Assembly (NCBI GenBank): GCA_023421875.1 | Contig: JAEZSM010000110.1 | Coordinates: forward strand, 1 to 8,125 | DNA length: 8,125 bases | Direction: 5' to 3' | Source of the DNA: Spirochaetota bacterium | Lineage (GTDB): Bacteria > Spirochaetota > Spirochaetia > Treponematales > Rectinemataceae | Part shown: one piece after another, positions 1-6,889 of the stretch | How positions within the stretch are numbered: position 1 is the stretch's first letter | Layout: each line of letters opens with the position of its first letter | The notes under the pieces: model-generated | The model's input: the letters and a program-made list of their open reading frames with translations, nothing else | Database searches by the model: none | Told to the model about the DNA's origin: nothing | Translations under genes and position numbers: made by a program

Positions 1-65
1 TTAATAGTAAATCCCAAGACTGCACTTGTCAATGATAGAGCTGAGTCAGCAATCCGCAGGATCAC
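1..65 (-). CDS. Possible 5' end of a further gene downstream of deoC (partial)
   Basis: A GTG at 65-63 follows the deoC TGA directly (TGAGTG), and its frame stays open to the window edge. It gives 21 residues, (M)ILRIADSALSLTSAVLGF..., which are rather hydrophobic. No good Shine-Dalgarno is visible ahead of the GTG, and the stretch is too short to name a family. The adjacency to deoC with no spacer is what suggests a coupled operon gene. It could equally be untranslated sequence that happens to lack stops. Confidence 0.25.
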   Translation of the reverse strand, partial: MILRIADSALSLTSAVLGFTI

Positions 66-737
66 TCAATTCCCGGCTTCTGCAACGATCGCAACGCCCG
101 ATGAAGCTCCTATCCGGCTGGCTCCGGCTTCAAGCATAGCGATAGCATTGCACATGGTCCGAACGCCTCCGGACGCCTTTATCTTAAGTGAATCCCCAAC
201 AGTATCCTTCATCAGACGGATGTCTTCCACTGTAGCTCCTCCGGTTCCGAACCCGGTGCTAGTCTTGACGAAATCGGCGCCTGCCGCAACTGCAGCCCTG
301 CACGCCAGAACCTTTTCTTCCCTATCCAGATAGCAGGTTTCAATAATCACCTTGACAATCGCTGGTTTAGAAGCCTGGACAACTGTCCTGATATCAGCAG
401 CTATATCATTCCATCGCCCCGACTTGGCCAAGCCGATATTCATGACCATATCGACTTCTCTGGCTCCCTGGTCTACAGCAAGTTTAGCTTCTGCGGCTTT
501 AATCGCCGATGAATTTGCTCCCAGTGGAAACCCGATGACTGTACAGACTGGAATACCACTTCCTTTCAGTGCTTCAACACAAAGAGGGACCCAACAAGGA
601 TTGACACATACAGAAGCAAAACGATGCAGCACCGCTTCTTCGCAAAGTTTATGCAAAGCCCCTTCGTCCGCTACAGCCTTGAGCAGAGTATGATCGATAG
701 TTGCCGCGAGTTCGGCTTCTGTCCATTTTTTCTTCAT
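66..737 (-). CDS. deoC: Deoxyribose-phosphate aldolase
   Basis: A 223-residue class I aldolase that cleaves 2-deoxy-D-ribose 5-phosphate into glyceraldehyde 3-phosphate and acetaldehyde. It is the last step of deoxynucleoside salvage in the cytoplasm. All family signatures are visible: IDHTLLK (14-20), SVCVNPCWV (42-50), TVIGFPLGA (66-74), EVDMVMNIG (94-102), the Schiff-base lysine K158 in FVKTSTGFGTGGAT (156-169) and the second lysine K187 in KASGGVRT (187-194). D96 matches the catalytic aspartate. Length is normal for the short bacterial form. The frame is open further upstream to 797, but the start at 737 is chosen because AGGAGGG lies 8 nt before it and the conserved protein begins there. 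The gene starts 13 nt after the stop of the HD-domain gene, so the two are probably cotranscribed with valS. No residue needed for activity is missing. Confidence 0.97.
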   Translation of the reverse strand: MKKKWTEAELAATIDHTLLKAVADEGALHKLCEEAVLHRFASVCVNPCWVPLCVEALKGSGIPVCTVIGFPLGANSSAIKAAEAKLAVDQGAREVDMVMNIGLAKSGRWNDIAADIRTVVQASKPAIVKVIIETCYLDREEKVLACRAAVAAGADFVKTSTGFGTGGATVEDIRLMKDTVGDSLKIKASGGVRTMCNAIAMLEAGASRIGASSGVAIVAEAGN

Positions 738-745
738 TTTCTTTA

Positions 746-753
746 CCCTCCTA
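746..753 (-). promoter_or_regulatory. Strong Shine-Dalgarno of deoC fused to the upstream stop codon
   Basis: On the minus strand the sequence reads TAGGAGGG, 8 nt before the deoC ATG. The TAG that ends the HD-domain gene (753-751) supplies the first bases of the AGGAGG ribosome-binding site. A ribosome terminating on the upstream gene therefore sits on the deoC initiation signal. This fixes the deoC start at 737 and argues for translational coupling. Confidence 0.8.
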
Positions 754-1401
754 TATCTCGAACCGCCGGGCCAGGTACTCGCGCCTGGTGGCGACAAGCT
801 TTTTCAGCTCTTCCAGCATTCGTATGTCCGCCAGCTTGGCTATGGGAAAGACATGATGTTCGGTCTCATCGGTATACCGCTTGATGAAGGCGATGTCCGT
901 GACGTATCCCAGGCTTATCATGTTGGAGATTCTATCGGCTGATTTGAGCACTTTTGAGCGGATGGAGCCAAAGTCCCTGATCCGGGCGAGAAATTCGATC
1001 TTGGTTTCGACAGGGCGGCGGGTGACTTCCAGGACAAGGCTATAAACATCCGGGGATTCTTCGTCTATCGAAAGCAGGCTGTCCCGGTCAAAATCGGGCA
1101 GGTCTTCGATGAGGTCGTGGACCACCGAAGCTTTCAGCAGGACAGAATCGATATAGCCGTAGTCCATGAGTATGGCCATGGTGTCGAGCTGGTGCCTGAA
1201 CATGTTGCCGCCGCTGCGCCTGAGCTTGCCGATGAGGCTGGTGGCGAGTTGGATATAGGGCGCCAGATGCATGTTCTTAAGGCGGAGCATGGCGTCCTCG
1301 TCCATGGGGACGCATTCGGAGCGCAGAGGGAGATTGGAATGTCTGATGCCCGAGAGGTCGAGGCTCTCGAGCTTGACGCCCGAATCTCCCTGGGGACTCA
1401 C
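751..1401 (-). CDS. Stand-alone HD-domain phosphohydrolase, SpoT/RelA hydrolase type (candidate small alarmone hydrolase)
   Basis: A 216-residue metal-dependent HD phosphohydrolase of the RelA/SpoT hydrolase kind; a likely substrate is (p)ppGpp, with loss of the 3'-pyrophosphate. Signature residues visible: R61-R-S-G64 (compare RKSG, which lines the nucleotide pocket of long Rel enzymes), H70, H95-D96, E99-D100, then D156-R-x-x-N160-M and the downstream DETEHHVFPIAKL (178-190), which matches the ETL..YAPLA helix of Rel. Metal ligands H70, H95, D96 and D156 and the catalytic E-D pair are all present. There is no synthetase, TGS or ACT domain, and about 45 N-terminal residues precede the core. 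The start is GTG at 1401, with GGAGGA six nt upstream and a 4-nt GTGA overlap with the valS stop. A different nucleotide or pyrophosphate substrate is possible; the fold is secure, the substrate is inferred. Confidence 0.85.
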   Translation of the reverse strand: MSPQGDSGVKLESLDLSGIRHSNLPLRSECVPMDEDAMLRLKNMHLAPYIQLATSLIGKLRRSGGNMFRHQLDTMAILMDYGYIDSVLLKASVVHDLIEDLPDFDRDSLLSIDEESPDVYSLVLEVTRRPVETKIEFLARIRDFGSIRSKVLKSADRISNMISLGYVTDIAFIKRYTDETEHHVFPIAKLADIRMLEELKKLVATRREYLARRFEI

Positions 1402-1413
1402 GACAGGTCCTCC
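1398..1413 (-). promoter_or_regulatory. Coupling junction valS stop / HD-gene start
   Basis: Read on the minus strand: GGAGGA (1413-1408), six nucleotides, then GTGA (1401-1398), where GTG starts the HD-domain gene and TGA ends valS. The ribosome-binding site lies inside the last valS codons (Met-Glu-Asp). This arrangement is typical of termination-reinitiation coupling and decides the otherwise non-obvious GTG start. Confidence 0.8.
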
Positions 1414-4064
1414 ATGTAACGGCTCAGTCGTATGCTTCGGCTCTGGGCATCCGCGAGTTTTTGGCGCTCCTGCGCGACTATTTCCGGCGGGGCTGCGTCT
1501 AAAAAGGCCTGGTTGGCCAGCTTGATGCTGAGTTTCTGCGCGAAGGCTTCTTCCCGCTCGATGTCCTTCTTAAACCGTAGTAGGAGCTTTTGGATGTCGA
1601 TGAGTTCCTTGATCTGGATGAAGAGTTCGAAGCCCCTTCCTGCCAGGGTAATAGAGCCGGCGAGCTTGGATGCGCTCGATTCGAGGAAAAGCGGCTCCGG
1701 CCCACCGACCAGGAGGCCGATCAGGGCTGCGTTCCGCTTGAGGAAGTCCGCCGCAGCGAAGGAATCATCAAGTTTTATATGGAGAGGCATTTTGGCTTCC
1801 TGGGAGATCTGGAATTCCGACCTGAGGCTTCGCGCCATGGTAACCAGCTCCCGCAGGCTTTCGAATTCTCCGGCCAGTTCGGGGGATCTCCTTGTCGGGA
1901 TTGATTCGGGATAGCGCTGAATGATGAGCCTACCCGCCGCGTTGGGGAGCATGCCGTAGATCTCTTCGGTGACAAAGGGCAGGAAGGGGTGCAGGAGGCG
2001 CAGCGATTCCTCCAGGACCTGAAGAAGCACGGTGGTAGCCCGGTCTTTTTCGGCTTCGTCGCCGAACTTGGTGGAGAGCTTGCTGGCTTCTATGTACCAA
2101 TCGCAGAAGTCGTCCCAGAAATAGGCGTAGACTGCCTGGGCCGCGTCGTTGAAGCGCCAGGACTTGAGGGCTTCAGCGGTCTGGGAAGCGGCCAGGTCAA
2201 GCCTGTGGAGTATCCATCTGTCCAGGTCGTTGTAGCCGATTTTTCCCGGGGCAAGAAACTGTCTGCCCTCGAGGTTCATGAGTATGTAGCGCGAGGCGTT
2301 CCAAACCTTGTTGGCGAACTTGGACCCCATTTTAAAGGAGTCTTTGTCCAGGAGTATGTCCTGCCCCGAGGCGCAGTTGTAGGCCAAGGTGAACTTGAGG
2401 GCGTCGGCGCCGTATTCCTCTACGATTTCCAAAGGATCGATGCCGTTGCCCAGGCTCTTGGACATCTTGCGCCCCTGCTTGTCCCGGATGAGGCCGTGGA
2501 TGAAGACTTCCTCGAAGGGGCTTTGGCCGGTGAATTCCATGCCTGCCATAATCATTCTGGCGACCCAAAAGAATATTATGTCGTAACCGGTGACCAGTGC
2601 GGTGGTGGGATAGAAACGCCGCAGATCCGCCGTGTCCTTGGGCCAACCCAGGGTGCTGAAGGGCCAAAGCCAGCTGGAAAACCAGGTGTCCAGCACGTCG
2701 TCGTCCTGATAGAGCTCGCTGGATCCGCAGTTGGGGCAGACCAAAGGATCATCCCGCTCCACCAGAACGGCGCCGCAATGCTTGCAATAGAAAGCGGGAA
2801 TCCTGTGACCCCACCAAAGCTGGCGGGAAATGCACCAATCGCGGATATTCTCCATCCAGTGCGCATAGGTATTTTCCCACTTTCTGGGGAAGAACACCAC
2901 GTCGCCGGATTTCCAGGCTGCAAGCGCTTTTTCGGCCAGGGGCTTCATGCGGACAAACCATTGCTTTGAAAGATAGGGTTCGATGGAGGTATGGCAGCGG
3001 TAGCAGTGCCCGACGGCATGGACAAGCTTTTCCTCGGATTTTAGAAGTCCCTGGGCTTCTAAGTCGGCGAGGACCACCTTGCGGGCTTCGAGCACCTTCA
3101 AGCCCCTGTACTTTTCTGGAACCTTGCCCGAAAGACTTCCGTCGGGGTTGAGAATATTTACCCTGGGCAGATTGTGTCTGTTTCCCACCTCGAAGTCGTT
3201 AGGATCGTGGGCGGGAGTTATTTTAACCAGGCCGGTGCCGAATTCCCTGTCCACATAGGAATCAGCGATAAGGGGGATTTGCCGATCCGTAAGAGGAAGC
3301 TTGAGCATTTTGCCGATCAGGCCTTTATAACGCTCGTCGTCCGGGTGGGCGGCCACCGCGGTATCGCCTAAAAGCGTTTCGGGCCTAGTGGTGGCTATTT
3401 CGATCCTGCCGGAAGTACACTCGGGGCAAGGACCGTCAGCCAGTTCGTACCAGATGTGCCACATTGAGCCCGCTTCGTCCTCGTGCTCGACCTCATCGTC
3501 GGAAATGGCTGTGCCGCAGGAGCTGCACCAGTTGACCAGGTATTCGCCCTTATAGACAAGGCCGCGTTCATAGAGGCTGACAAAGACCTCGCGCACAGCC
3601 TTTGAAAGCCCCTCGTCAAGGGTAAAGCGTTCCCTGGTCCAGTCGACGCTGGAGCCGATCTTGGCAAGCTGCTTGAGGATTATTGCCTTGTGCTCCCTGG
3701 CTACCTTCCAGGTTTCTTCGATAAAAGCTTCTCTGCCGATATCCCGCTTGTCCTTGCCTTCCTTACGGAGTTTTTTTTCGACCACGTTCTGGGTCGCAAT
3801 ACCCGCATGGTCGGTTCCTGGCAGCCAAAGGGTCGGGCGCTTGGTCATGCGCCTATAACGTATTTGTATGTCCTGAAGGCAATTATCGAGGGCATGGCCC
3901 AGATGGAGTACGCCGGTTACATTGGGCGGAGGAATTACGATGGTAAAGGGATGCTGACTTCTGTCATCCGAAGGCTGAAAACAGCCCTCGCTCTTCCATG
4001 TGCTGTAGATGGCATCTTCAAAACTCTTCGGATCGTAGGCTTTTGCCAGTTCGATCGCCTTCAT
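1398..4064 (-). CDS. valS: Valine--tRNA ligase
   Basis: An 888-residue class Ia synthetase that charges tRNA-Val and edits mischarged threonine. Visible parts, in order: the HIGH motif as HLGH (54-57) after PPPNVTG; CSSC (180-183); the CP1 editing domain with ATTRPETLLGDTAVAAHPDDERY (224-246) and ITPAHDPNDFEVG (282-294); CYRC (354-357); a zinc ribbon CKHC...CPNC (427-446); DDDVLDTWFSSWLWPFSTLGWP (454-475); KMSKS (533-537); an anticodon-binding helical domain (about 610-760); and a charged C-terminal coiled coil (about 815-888) typical of ValS. The CXXC pairs at 180, 354, 427 and 443 match the two zinc sites known in Thermus ValS. An additional CPEC at 213-216 is unusual. The start at 4064 has GGAGG 6 nt upstream. 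The longer frame to 4109 has no ribosome-binding site, and its extra residues do not look like ValS. It is the first gene of the valS-HD-deoC unit. Confidence 0.98.
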   Translation of the reverse strand: MKAIELAKAYDPKSFEDAIYSTWKSEGCFQPSDDRSQHPFTIVIPPPNVTGVLHLGHALDNCLQDIQIRYRRMTKRPTLWLPGTDHAGIATQNVVEKKLRKEGKDKRDIGREAFIEETWKVAREHKAIILKQLAKIGSSVDWTRERFTLDEGLSKAVREVFVSLYERGLVYKGEYLVNWCSSCGTAISDDEVEHEDEAGSMWHIWYELADGPCPECTSGRIEIATTRPETLLGDTAVAAHPDDERYKGLIGKMLKLPLTDRQIPLIADSYVDREFGTGLVKITPAHDPNDFEVGNRHNLPRVNILNPDGSLSGKVPEKYRGLKVLEARKVVLADLEAQGLLKSEEKLVHAVGHCYRCHTSIEPYLSKQWFVRMKPLAEKALAAWKSGDVVFFPRKWENTYAHWMENIRDWCISRQLWWGHRIPAFYCKHCGAVLVERDDPLVCPNCGSSELYQDDDVLDTWFSSWLWPFSTLGWPKDTADLRRFYPTTALVTGYDIIFFWVARMIMAGMEFTGQSPFEEVFIHGLIRDKQGRKMSKSLGNGIDPLEIVEEYGADALKFTLAYNCASGQDILLDKDSFKMGSKFANKVWNASRYILMNLEGRQFLAPGKIGYNDLDRWILHRLDLAASQTAEALKSWRFNDAAQAVYAYFWDDFCDWYIEASKLSTKFGDEAEKDRATTVLLQVLEESLRLLHPFLPFVTEEIYGMLPNAAGRLIIQRYPESIPTRRSPELAGEFESLRELVTMARSLRSEFQISQEAKMPLHIKLDDSFAAADFLKRNAALIGLLVGGPEPLFLESSASKLAGSITLAGRGFELFIQIKELIDIQKLLLRFKKDIEREEAFAQKLSIKLANQAFLDAAPPEIVAQERQKLADAQSRSIRLSRYMEDLS

Positions 4065-4231
4065 GAACTTCCTCCGACTTAAAGCGACAAGACTCGTTCG
4101 AAAAAGCATAGCGAAAAAGAGCCCGCTGTGGAAGGGGAATGACAGACCGGCAACATTCGGCCCCGGAAAAACCGGTACTGCGCGCTATTCCGTTTGACGC
4201 TTCCGGGTTTAGGGAGGCCTTCCCGTCCGTC

Positions 4232-4244
4232 AGCCCTACGGGCT
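4232..4244. repeat. Small inverted repeat AGCCC-TAC-GGGCT
   Basis: A perfect 5-bp stem with a 3-nt loop, placed 3 nt before the putative -35 of the acyl-CoA ligase promoter. It could be a regulator half-site pair or a chance hairpin. The stem is too short, and the following ATCTTTT too weak, to call a terminator. Confidence 0.3.
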
Positions 4245-4247
4245 ATC

Positions 4248-4276
4248 TTTTCAGTATTCGGCTTCTAGCGTATGAT
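4248..4276 (+). promoter_or_regulatory. Putative sigma70-type promoter of the acyl-CoA ligase gene
   Basis: TTTTCA (4248-4253; 4 of 6 to TTGACA) and TATGAT (4271-4276; 5 of 6 to TATAAT) are separated by 17 nt. Transcription would start near 4283, leaving an untranslated leader of about 65 nt before the ATG at 4350. This is the best box pair in the divergent region, but such pairs occur by chance. Confidence 0.35.
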
Positions 4277-4349
4277 TCTTGCATTGCGCAGGCTTATGCC
4301 GGCGTTAAAACAATGAGGCGGCAATCAAGCTTAGCCGCAAGGCGGTCAT

Positions 4350-6065
4350 ATGGATAAACAGCTACCTTGGGCTTTCTTGGATGAGTACAGGGGAAAGGTC
4401 TTTTCGGGGACATGGCCTACTATCCCCCAGATGTTCCGTATAACCGCCCTACGATATCCAGATCGCCCCTGCTTTACCGAATACGCGCCAGACAGGGTCA
4501 GCCTAAGCTACAGTCAAGCCTATGAAAAAATCCAAAAAATTGCCGTCTATCTGCGCGCCCTAGGGCTAGAAAAAGACGAAAAAATCGCCCTGACCGGTAA
4601 AAACAGTCCCGAGTGGGCAGTTGCCTACCTGGCTATCTTGGAAGCCGGAGCTGTCGTCGTCCCTATCGACTACCAGATCAGCATGGACGAGACCAAAAAC
4701 CTAATCAAAGCCAGTGACGCGACGATCCTTTTCGTGGACGAGGAGAAGGCGGCCGAACTGCGATCATTCTGCAAGGGCTTCAAGAAAATCATCTCTCTCT
4801 ATAGAGCAGGGGAAGACTATATCTATGGACTGCAGTCAGCCGAAGACGCAAACCCGCCGGAAGCACAGCCTCTGAACGAGTCCAGCCTGGCAGCGATTCT
4901 CTTTACTTCAGGCACGACGGGAATTCCCAAGGGTGTCATGCTCAGCCACGGCAATCTCGTTTCCGACTGCTTCCTCGCCCAGGCCAATCTCACCGTATAT
5001 CCCACCGACGTTTTCTACGCCCTTCTGCCGATACACCATTCCTACACGATGCTCGCGGTGTTCATCGAAGCCATCTCCACCGGGGCGGAAATCGTGTTCG
5101 GCAAAAAGATGGTGGTCAAACAGATACTCAAGGATTTGAAGGAAGCCAAGGTGACAATGTTCCTGGGTGTGCCCTTGCTTTTCAACAAGCTACTCAATGG
5201 TATTCTAAAGGGTGTAAAGGAAAAGGGAGCTCTGGTATTCGGCCTGATTTCCTTCCTCATGGGAGTATCGGGAGCAATTAAAAAAATATTCAAGGTAAAT
5301 CCGGGCAAGAAAATCTTCCACAGCATTCTGGACAAGGCCAGTCTTTCTACTATACGCATCTGCATATCCGGCGGCGGCCCTCTGGCGCCATCGGTGTTCA
5401 AGAAATACAACGAGCTGGGCATCGACTTTATTCAAGGCTACGGTCTCACCGAGACCTCTCCCATTCTCACCTTGAATCCCAAGGAACACTACAAGGTGGA
5501 TTCGGTGGGCAAGATCATTCCCCAGGTCCAGATGAAAATCCTCAAGCCCAATGAAGACGGCATTGGCGAAATCGCCGTCAAAGGTCCCATGGTGATGAAG
5601 GGCTACTACAAAATGCCCGAGGAAACCGCCGAAGTATTTACTCAAGATGGCTGGTTCAAGACCGGGGATCTGGGATACATGGACGAGGAAGACTATGTCT
5701 ATCTCACCGGCAGAGCTAAAAACCTGATCGTCACCGAGGGAGGCAAGAACGTCTACCCGGAAGAAATCGAAAACCGCTTCCAGCTCTATGTGGAAATAGA
5801 CCAGATTCTCGTAAAGGGCTACCACGAAAAGGCCAACGAAAGCGTGGAGCTCATCGAAGCCCTCATCTACCCAGAGCAAGAGTGGCTGAAGAAGCTTGCC
5901 GATACGGAAGCTGCAGCGTATAAGGCTGCGGAAGCTCGGATGGAAGCCATTGTCGACGAGGTAAACCAGAAGCTCCTGCCCTATCAGAAGATCATGAGGA
6001 TACAGGTGCTACGCAAGCCTCTGGAGATGACCACCACGAAGAAGGTTAAGCGCTATAACCTTTAG
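4350..6065 (+). CDS. Long-chain fatty-acid--CoA ligase (AMP-forming)
   Basis: A 571-residue adenylate-forming enzyme that activates fatty acids with ATP to acyl-AMP and then to acyl-CoA. Motifs: the P-loop TSGTTGIPKG (186-195) followed by VMLSHGNL; LLPIHHSYT (225-233), typical of acyl-CoA synthetases; ISGGGPLAP (339-347); YGLTETSP (364-371); GWFKTGDLGYMDEEDYVYLTGR (434-455), including the hinge region; and a C-terminal TTTKKVKR (561-568) in which K565 aligns with the catalytic lysine. A hydrophobic segment (about 294-310, ALVFGLISFLMGVSG) may help contact membrane lipid. There is no signal peptide. The ATG at 4350 has AAGGCGG, one mismatch from AAGGAGG, 4 nt upstream. It is monocistronic and divergent from valS. 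Chain-length preference cannot be read from the sequence; an acyl-ACP synthetase is an alternative within the family. Confidence 0.93.
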   Translation: MDKQLPWAFLDEYRGKVFSGTWPTIPQMFRITALRYPDRPCFTEYAPDRVSLSYSQAYEKIQKIAVYLRALGLEKDEKIALTGKNSPEWAVAYLAILEAGAVVVPIDYQISMDETKNLIKASDATILFVDEEKAAELRSFCKGFKKIISLYRAGEDYIYGLQSAEDANPPEAQPLNESSLAAILFTSGTTGIPKGVMLSHGNLVSDCFLAQANLTVYPTDVFYALLPIHHSYTMLAVFIEAISTGAEIVFGKKMVVKQILKDLKEAKVTMFLGVPLLFNKLLNGILKGVKEKGALVFGLISFLMGVSGAIKKIFKVNPGKKIFHSILDKASLSTIRICISGGGPLAPSVFKKYNELGIDFIQGYGLTETSPILTLNPKEHYKVDSVGKIIPQVQMKILKPNEDGIGEIAVKGPMVMKGYYKMPEETAEVFTQDGWFKTGDLGYMDEEDYVYLTGRAKNLIVTEGGKNVYPEEIENRFQLYVEIDQILVKGYHEKANESVELIEALIYPEQEWLKKLADTEAAAYKAAEARMEAIVDEVNQKLLPYQKIMRIQVLRKPLEMTTTKKVKRYNL

Positions 6066-6157
6066 TCTAGCTCAATACAGCCCGGTAGAAGAGACGCACC
6101 CTGTCTGACTAATTATTGTCGGGTTACGCTAGCGCATCGTGCTTAGCCTTTCGTTGC
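6066..6157. other. Convergent spacer between the ligase and the nuclease-like gene
   Basis: About 90 nt. I find no stem followed by a T-run on either strand, so termination is not explained by a standard intrinsic terminator. Visible elements are a perfect 8-nt palindrome CGCTAGCG (6127-6134) and the first copy of a TGCTTAGCC direct repeat (6140-6148). The second copy of that repeat (6155-6163) covers the stop codon of the minus-strand gene. Confidence 0.5.
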
Positions 6158-6889
6158 TTAGCCCGGTACTCCTGGCGAGTAGCGCTTCGCTCTGCCTTCG
6201 GAAGGAATTTCTATAAGAAAACCCGCCCTGGCATAGGTATAGAGCACTTTTCGAGACTGGTTTGTACCTATGCCCGCAGCCTTACCCAGGGATGTCGAGG
6301 TCCAATATCCGCTATCGCAATCTGGAAGCAGTGCCAGCCAGTCCGCAGGGCTCGCGAACTCCCTCGATTCCCTTACGGCCACGAGGTTCCTATCGACGGT
6401 GGCGTAGGATTTGAAAAATCGGCCACGGCGAACGGGCTCTTCCAGCACCGTGCGGATTTCTTCCATCTCGATGTATACCAGTTCGATAACCAAACCCGGC
6501 AAGCTCAAGAGGCTCGAAGCCCTTACAAAGCGGTCGAAGACAGACCAGAGTGCTTCCTTTTTCGGGCTTCTGCGCCGGGATATAATTTCACTGGAGCTCT
6601 GCCTGATTCTGACTATGGTTTTTAGGGCGGCCAGGGGTATCTGGATGCGCAGTCGGTAGCCTTTGCTGCACCAGAATTCAGCCTTGTCTACAATGGGGCT
6701 TAAGGAACCGGTCTGAATTTCTACTATTTCGCCGTCAGGCCTCAGCGCGTCGGCAATCTTTCCTTCAATAGCGACCTCGATCCGGCCACCCAGGCCTGCC
6801 GCCTGGCGCTTGAGCTGGTCGTGAAGGCTATACTCCGAATAGAGATTGATGCGGCTAGTCTCGGCCACCAGGTCATTGCCATCGTTCAT
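6158..6889 (-). CDS. PD-(D/E)XK nuclease-like protein with a C-terminal winged helix
   Basis: I do not recognise a named gene. Numbered from a TTG at 6898 (246 residues; the ATG at 6889 is residue 4). The N-terminal half looks like a restriction-endonuclease fold: helix SLHDQLKRQAAG (24-35), then strands in RIEVAIEGKIADALRPDGEIVEIQTG (39-64), then K72 in a helix and the strand RLRIQIPL (82-89). E45, D50, E60-x-Q62 and K72 are candidate active-site residues, with Gln in the usual Lys place of (D/E)xK. The middle (95-180) is basic and includes ISRRRSP (106-112). The C-terminus (184-246) reads as a winged helix: TSTSLGKAAGI, then recognition helix NQSRKVLYTYARAGFL, then wing IEIPSEGRAKRYSP. Start choice is uncertain: ATG at 6889 or TTG at 6898, both with weak ribosome-binding sites. 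Lone genes of this look could act in DNA repair, defence or regulation; function is unknown. Confidence 0.72.
   Translation of the reverse strand: MNDGNDLVAETSRINLYSEYSLHDQLKRQAAGLGGRIEVAIEGKIADALRPDGEIVEIQTGSLSPIVDKAEFWCSKGYRLRIQIPLAALKTIVRIRQSSSEIISRRRSPKKEALWSVFDRFVRASSLLSLPGLVIELVYIEMEEIRTVLEEPVRRGRFFKSYATVDRNLVAVRESREFASPADWLALLPDCDSGYWTSTSLGKAAGIGTNQSRKVLYTYARAGFLIEIPSEGRAKRYSPGVPG

Larger units (their letters stand above)
4065..4349. other. Divergent intergenic region between valS and the acyl-CoA ligase
   Basis: It holds the valS ribosome-binding site (GGAGG, 4075-4071 on the minus strand) and the upstream signals of both genes. On the minus side I see only poor -10/-35 candidates (TATGCT near 4100, no convincing -35), and none of the conserved elements of a T-box leader such as AGGGTGGNACCGCG. 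On the plus side there is a plausible promoter at 4248-4276, a small hairpin at 4232-4244, and a GCGGC/GCCGC inverted pair shortly before the ligase start. No credible gene lies here. Confidence 0.6.

Noticed and set aside
148..693. Short plus-strand frames over deoC
   Set aside because: Antisense shadows of a fully conserved gene, with no initiation signals.
738..797. Longer deoC start at 797
   Set aside because: It would overlap the HD gene by 47 nt, and the extra residues are unlike DeoC. A strong Shine-Dalgarno serves the ATG at 737.
1989..2969. 326-codon open frame on the plus strand opposite valS
   Set aside because: It lies wholly antisense to a perfectly conserved ValS. Its peptide is compositionally odd, without a domain, and it has no ribosome-binding site. 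It is explained by the codon bias of valS.
4065..4109. N-terminal extension of ValS by 15 residues to an ATG at 4109
   Set aside because: No ribosome-binding site precedes 4109, whereas GGAGG sits at the right distance from 4064, and the added residues do not resemble ValS N-termini.
4065..4349. T-box riboswitch upstream of valS
   Set aside because: A natural expectation for valS, but neither the T-box consensus nor an antiterminator/terminator pair with a T-run can be found on the minus strand.
4139..4357. 72-codon plus-strand frame in the valS/ligase intergenic region
   Set aside because: No Shine-Dalgarno, no family resemblance, overlaps the putative promoter and the ligase start, and its peptide looks random.
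5205..5879. 224-codon open frame on the minus strand opposite the acyl-CoA ligase
   Set aside because: A mirror frame of a gene with intact catalytic motifs. It is rich in HFVV-type residues expected from reverse reading and shows no recognisable domain.
6195..6205. CCTTCGGAAGG as an intrinsic terminator for the ligase transcript
   Set aside because: The hairpin is short and is followed by AATTTC rather than a T-run; it also lies inside the coding end of the opposing gene. Kept only as part of the palindrome cluster.
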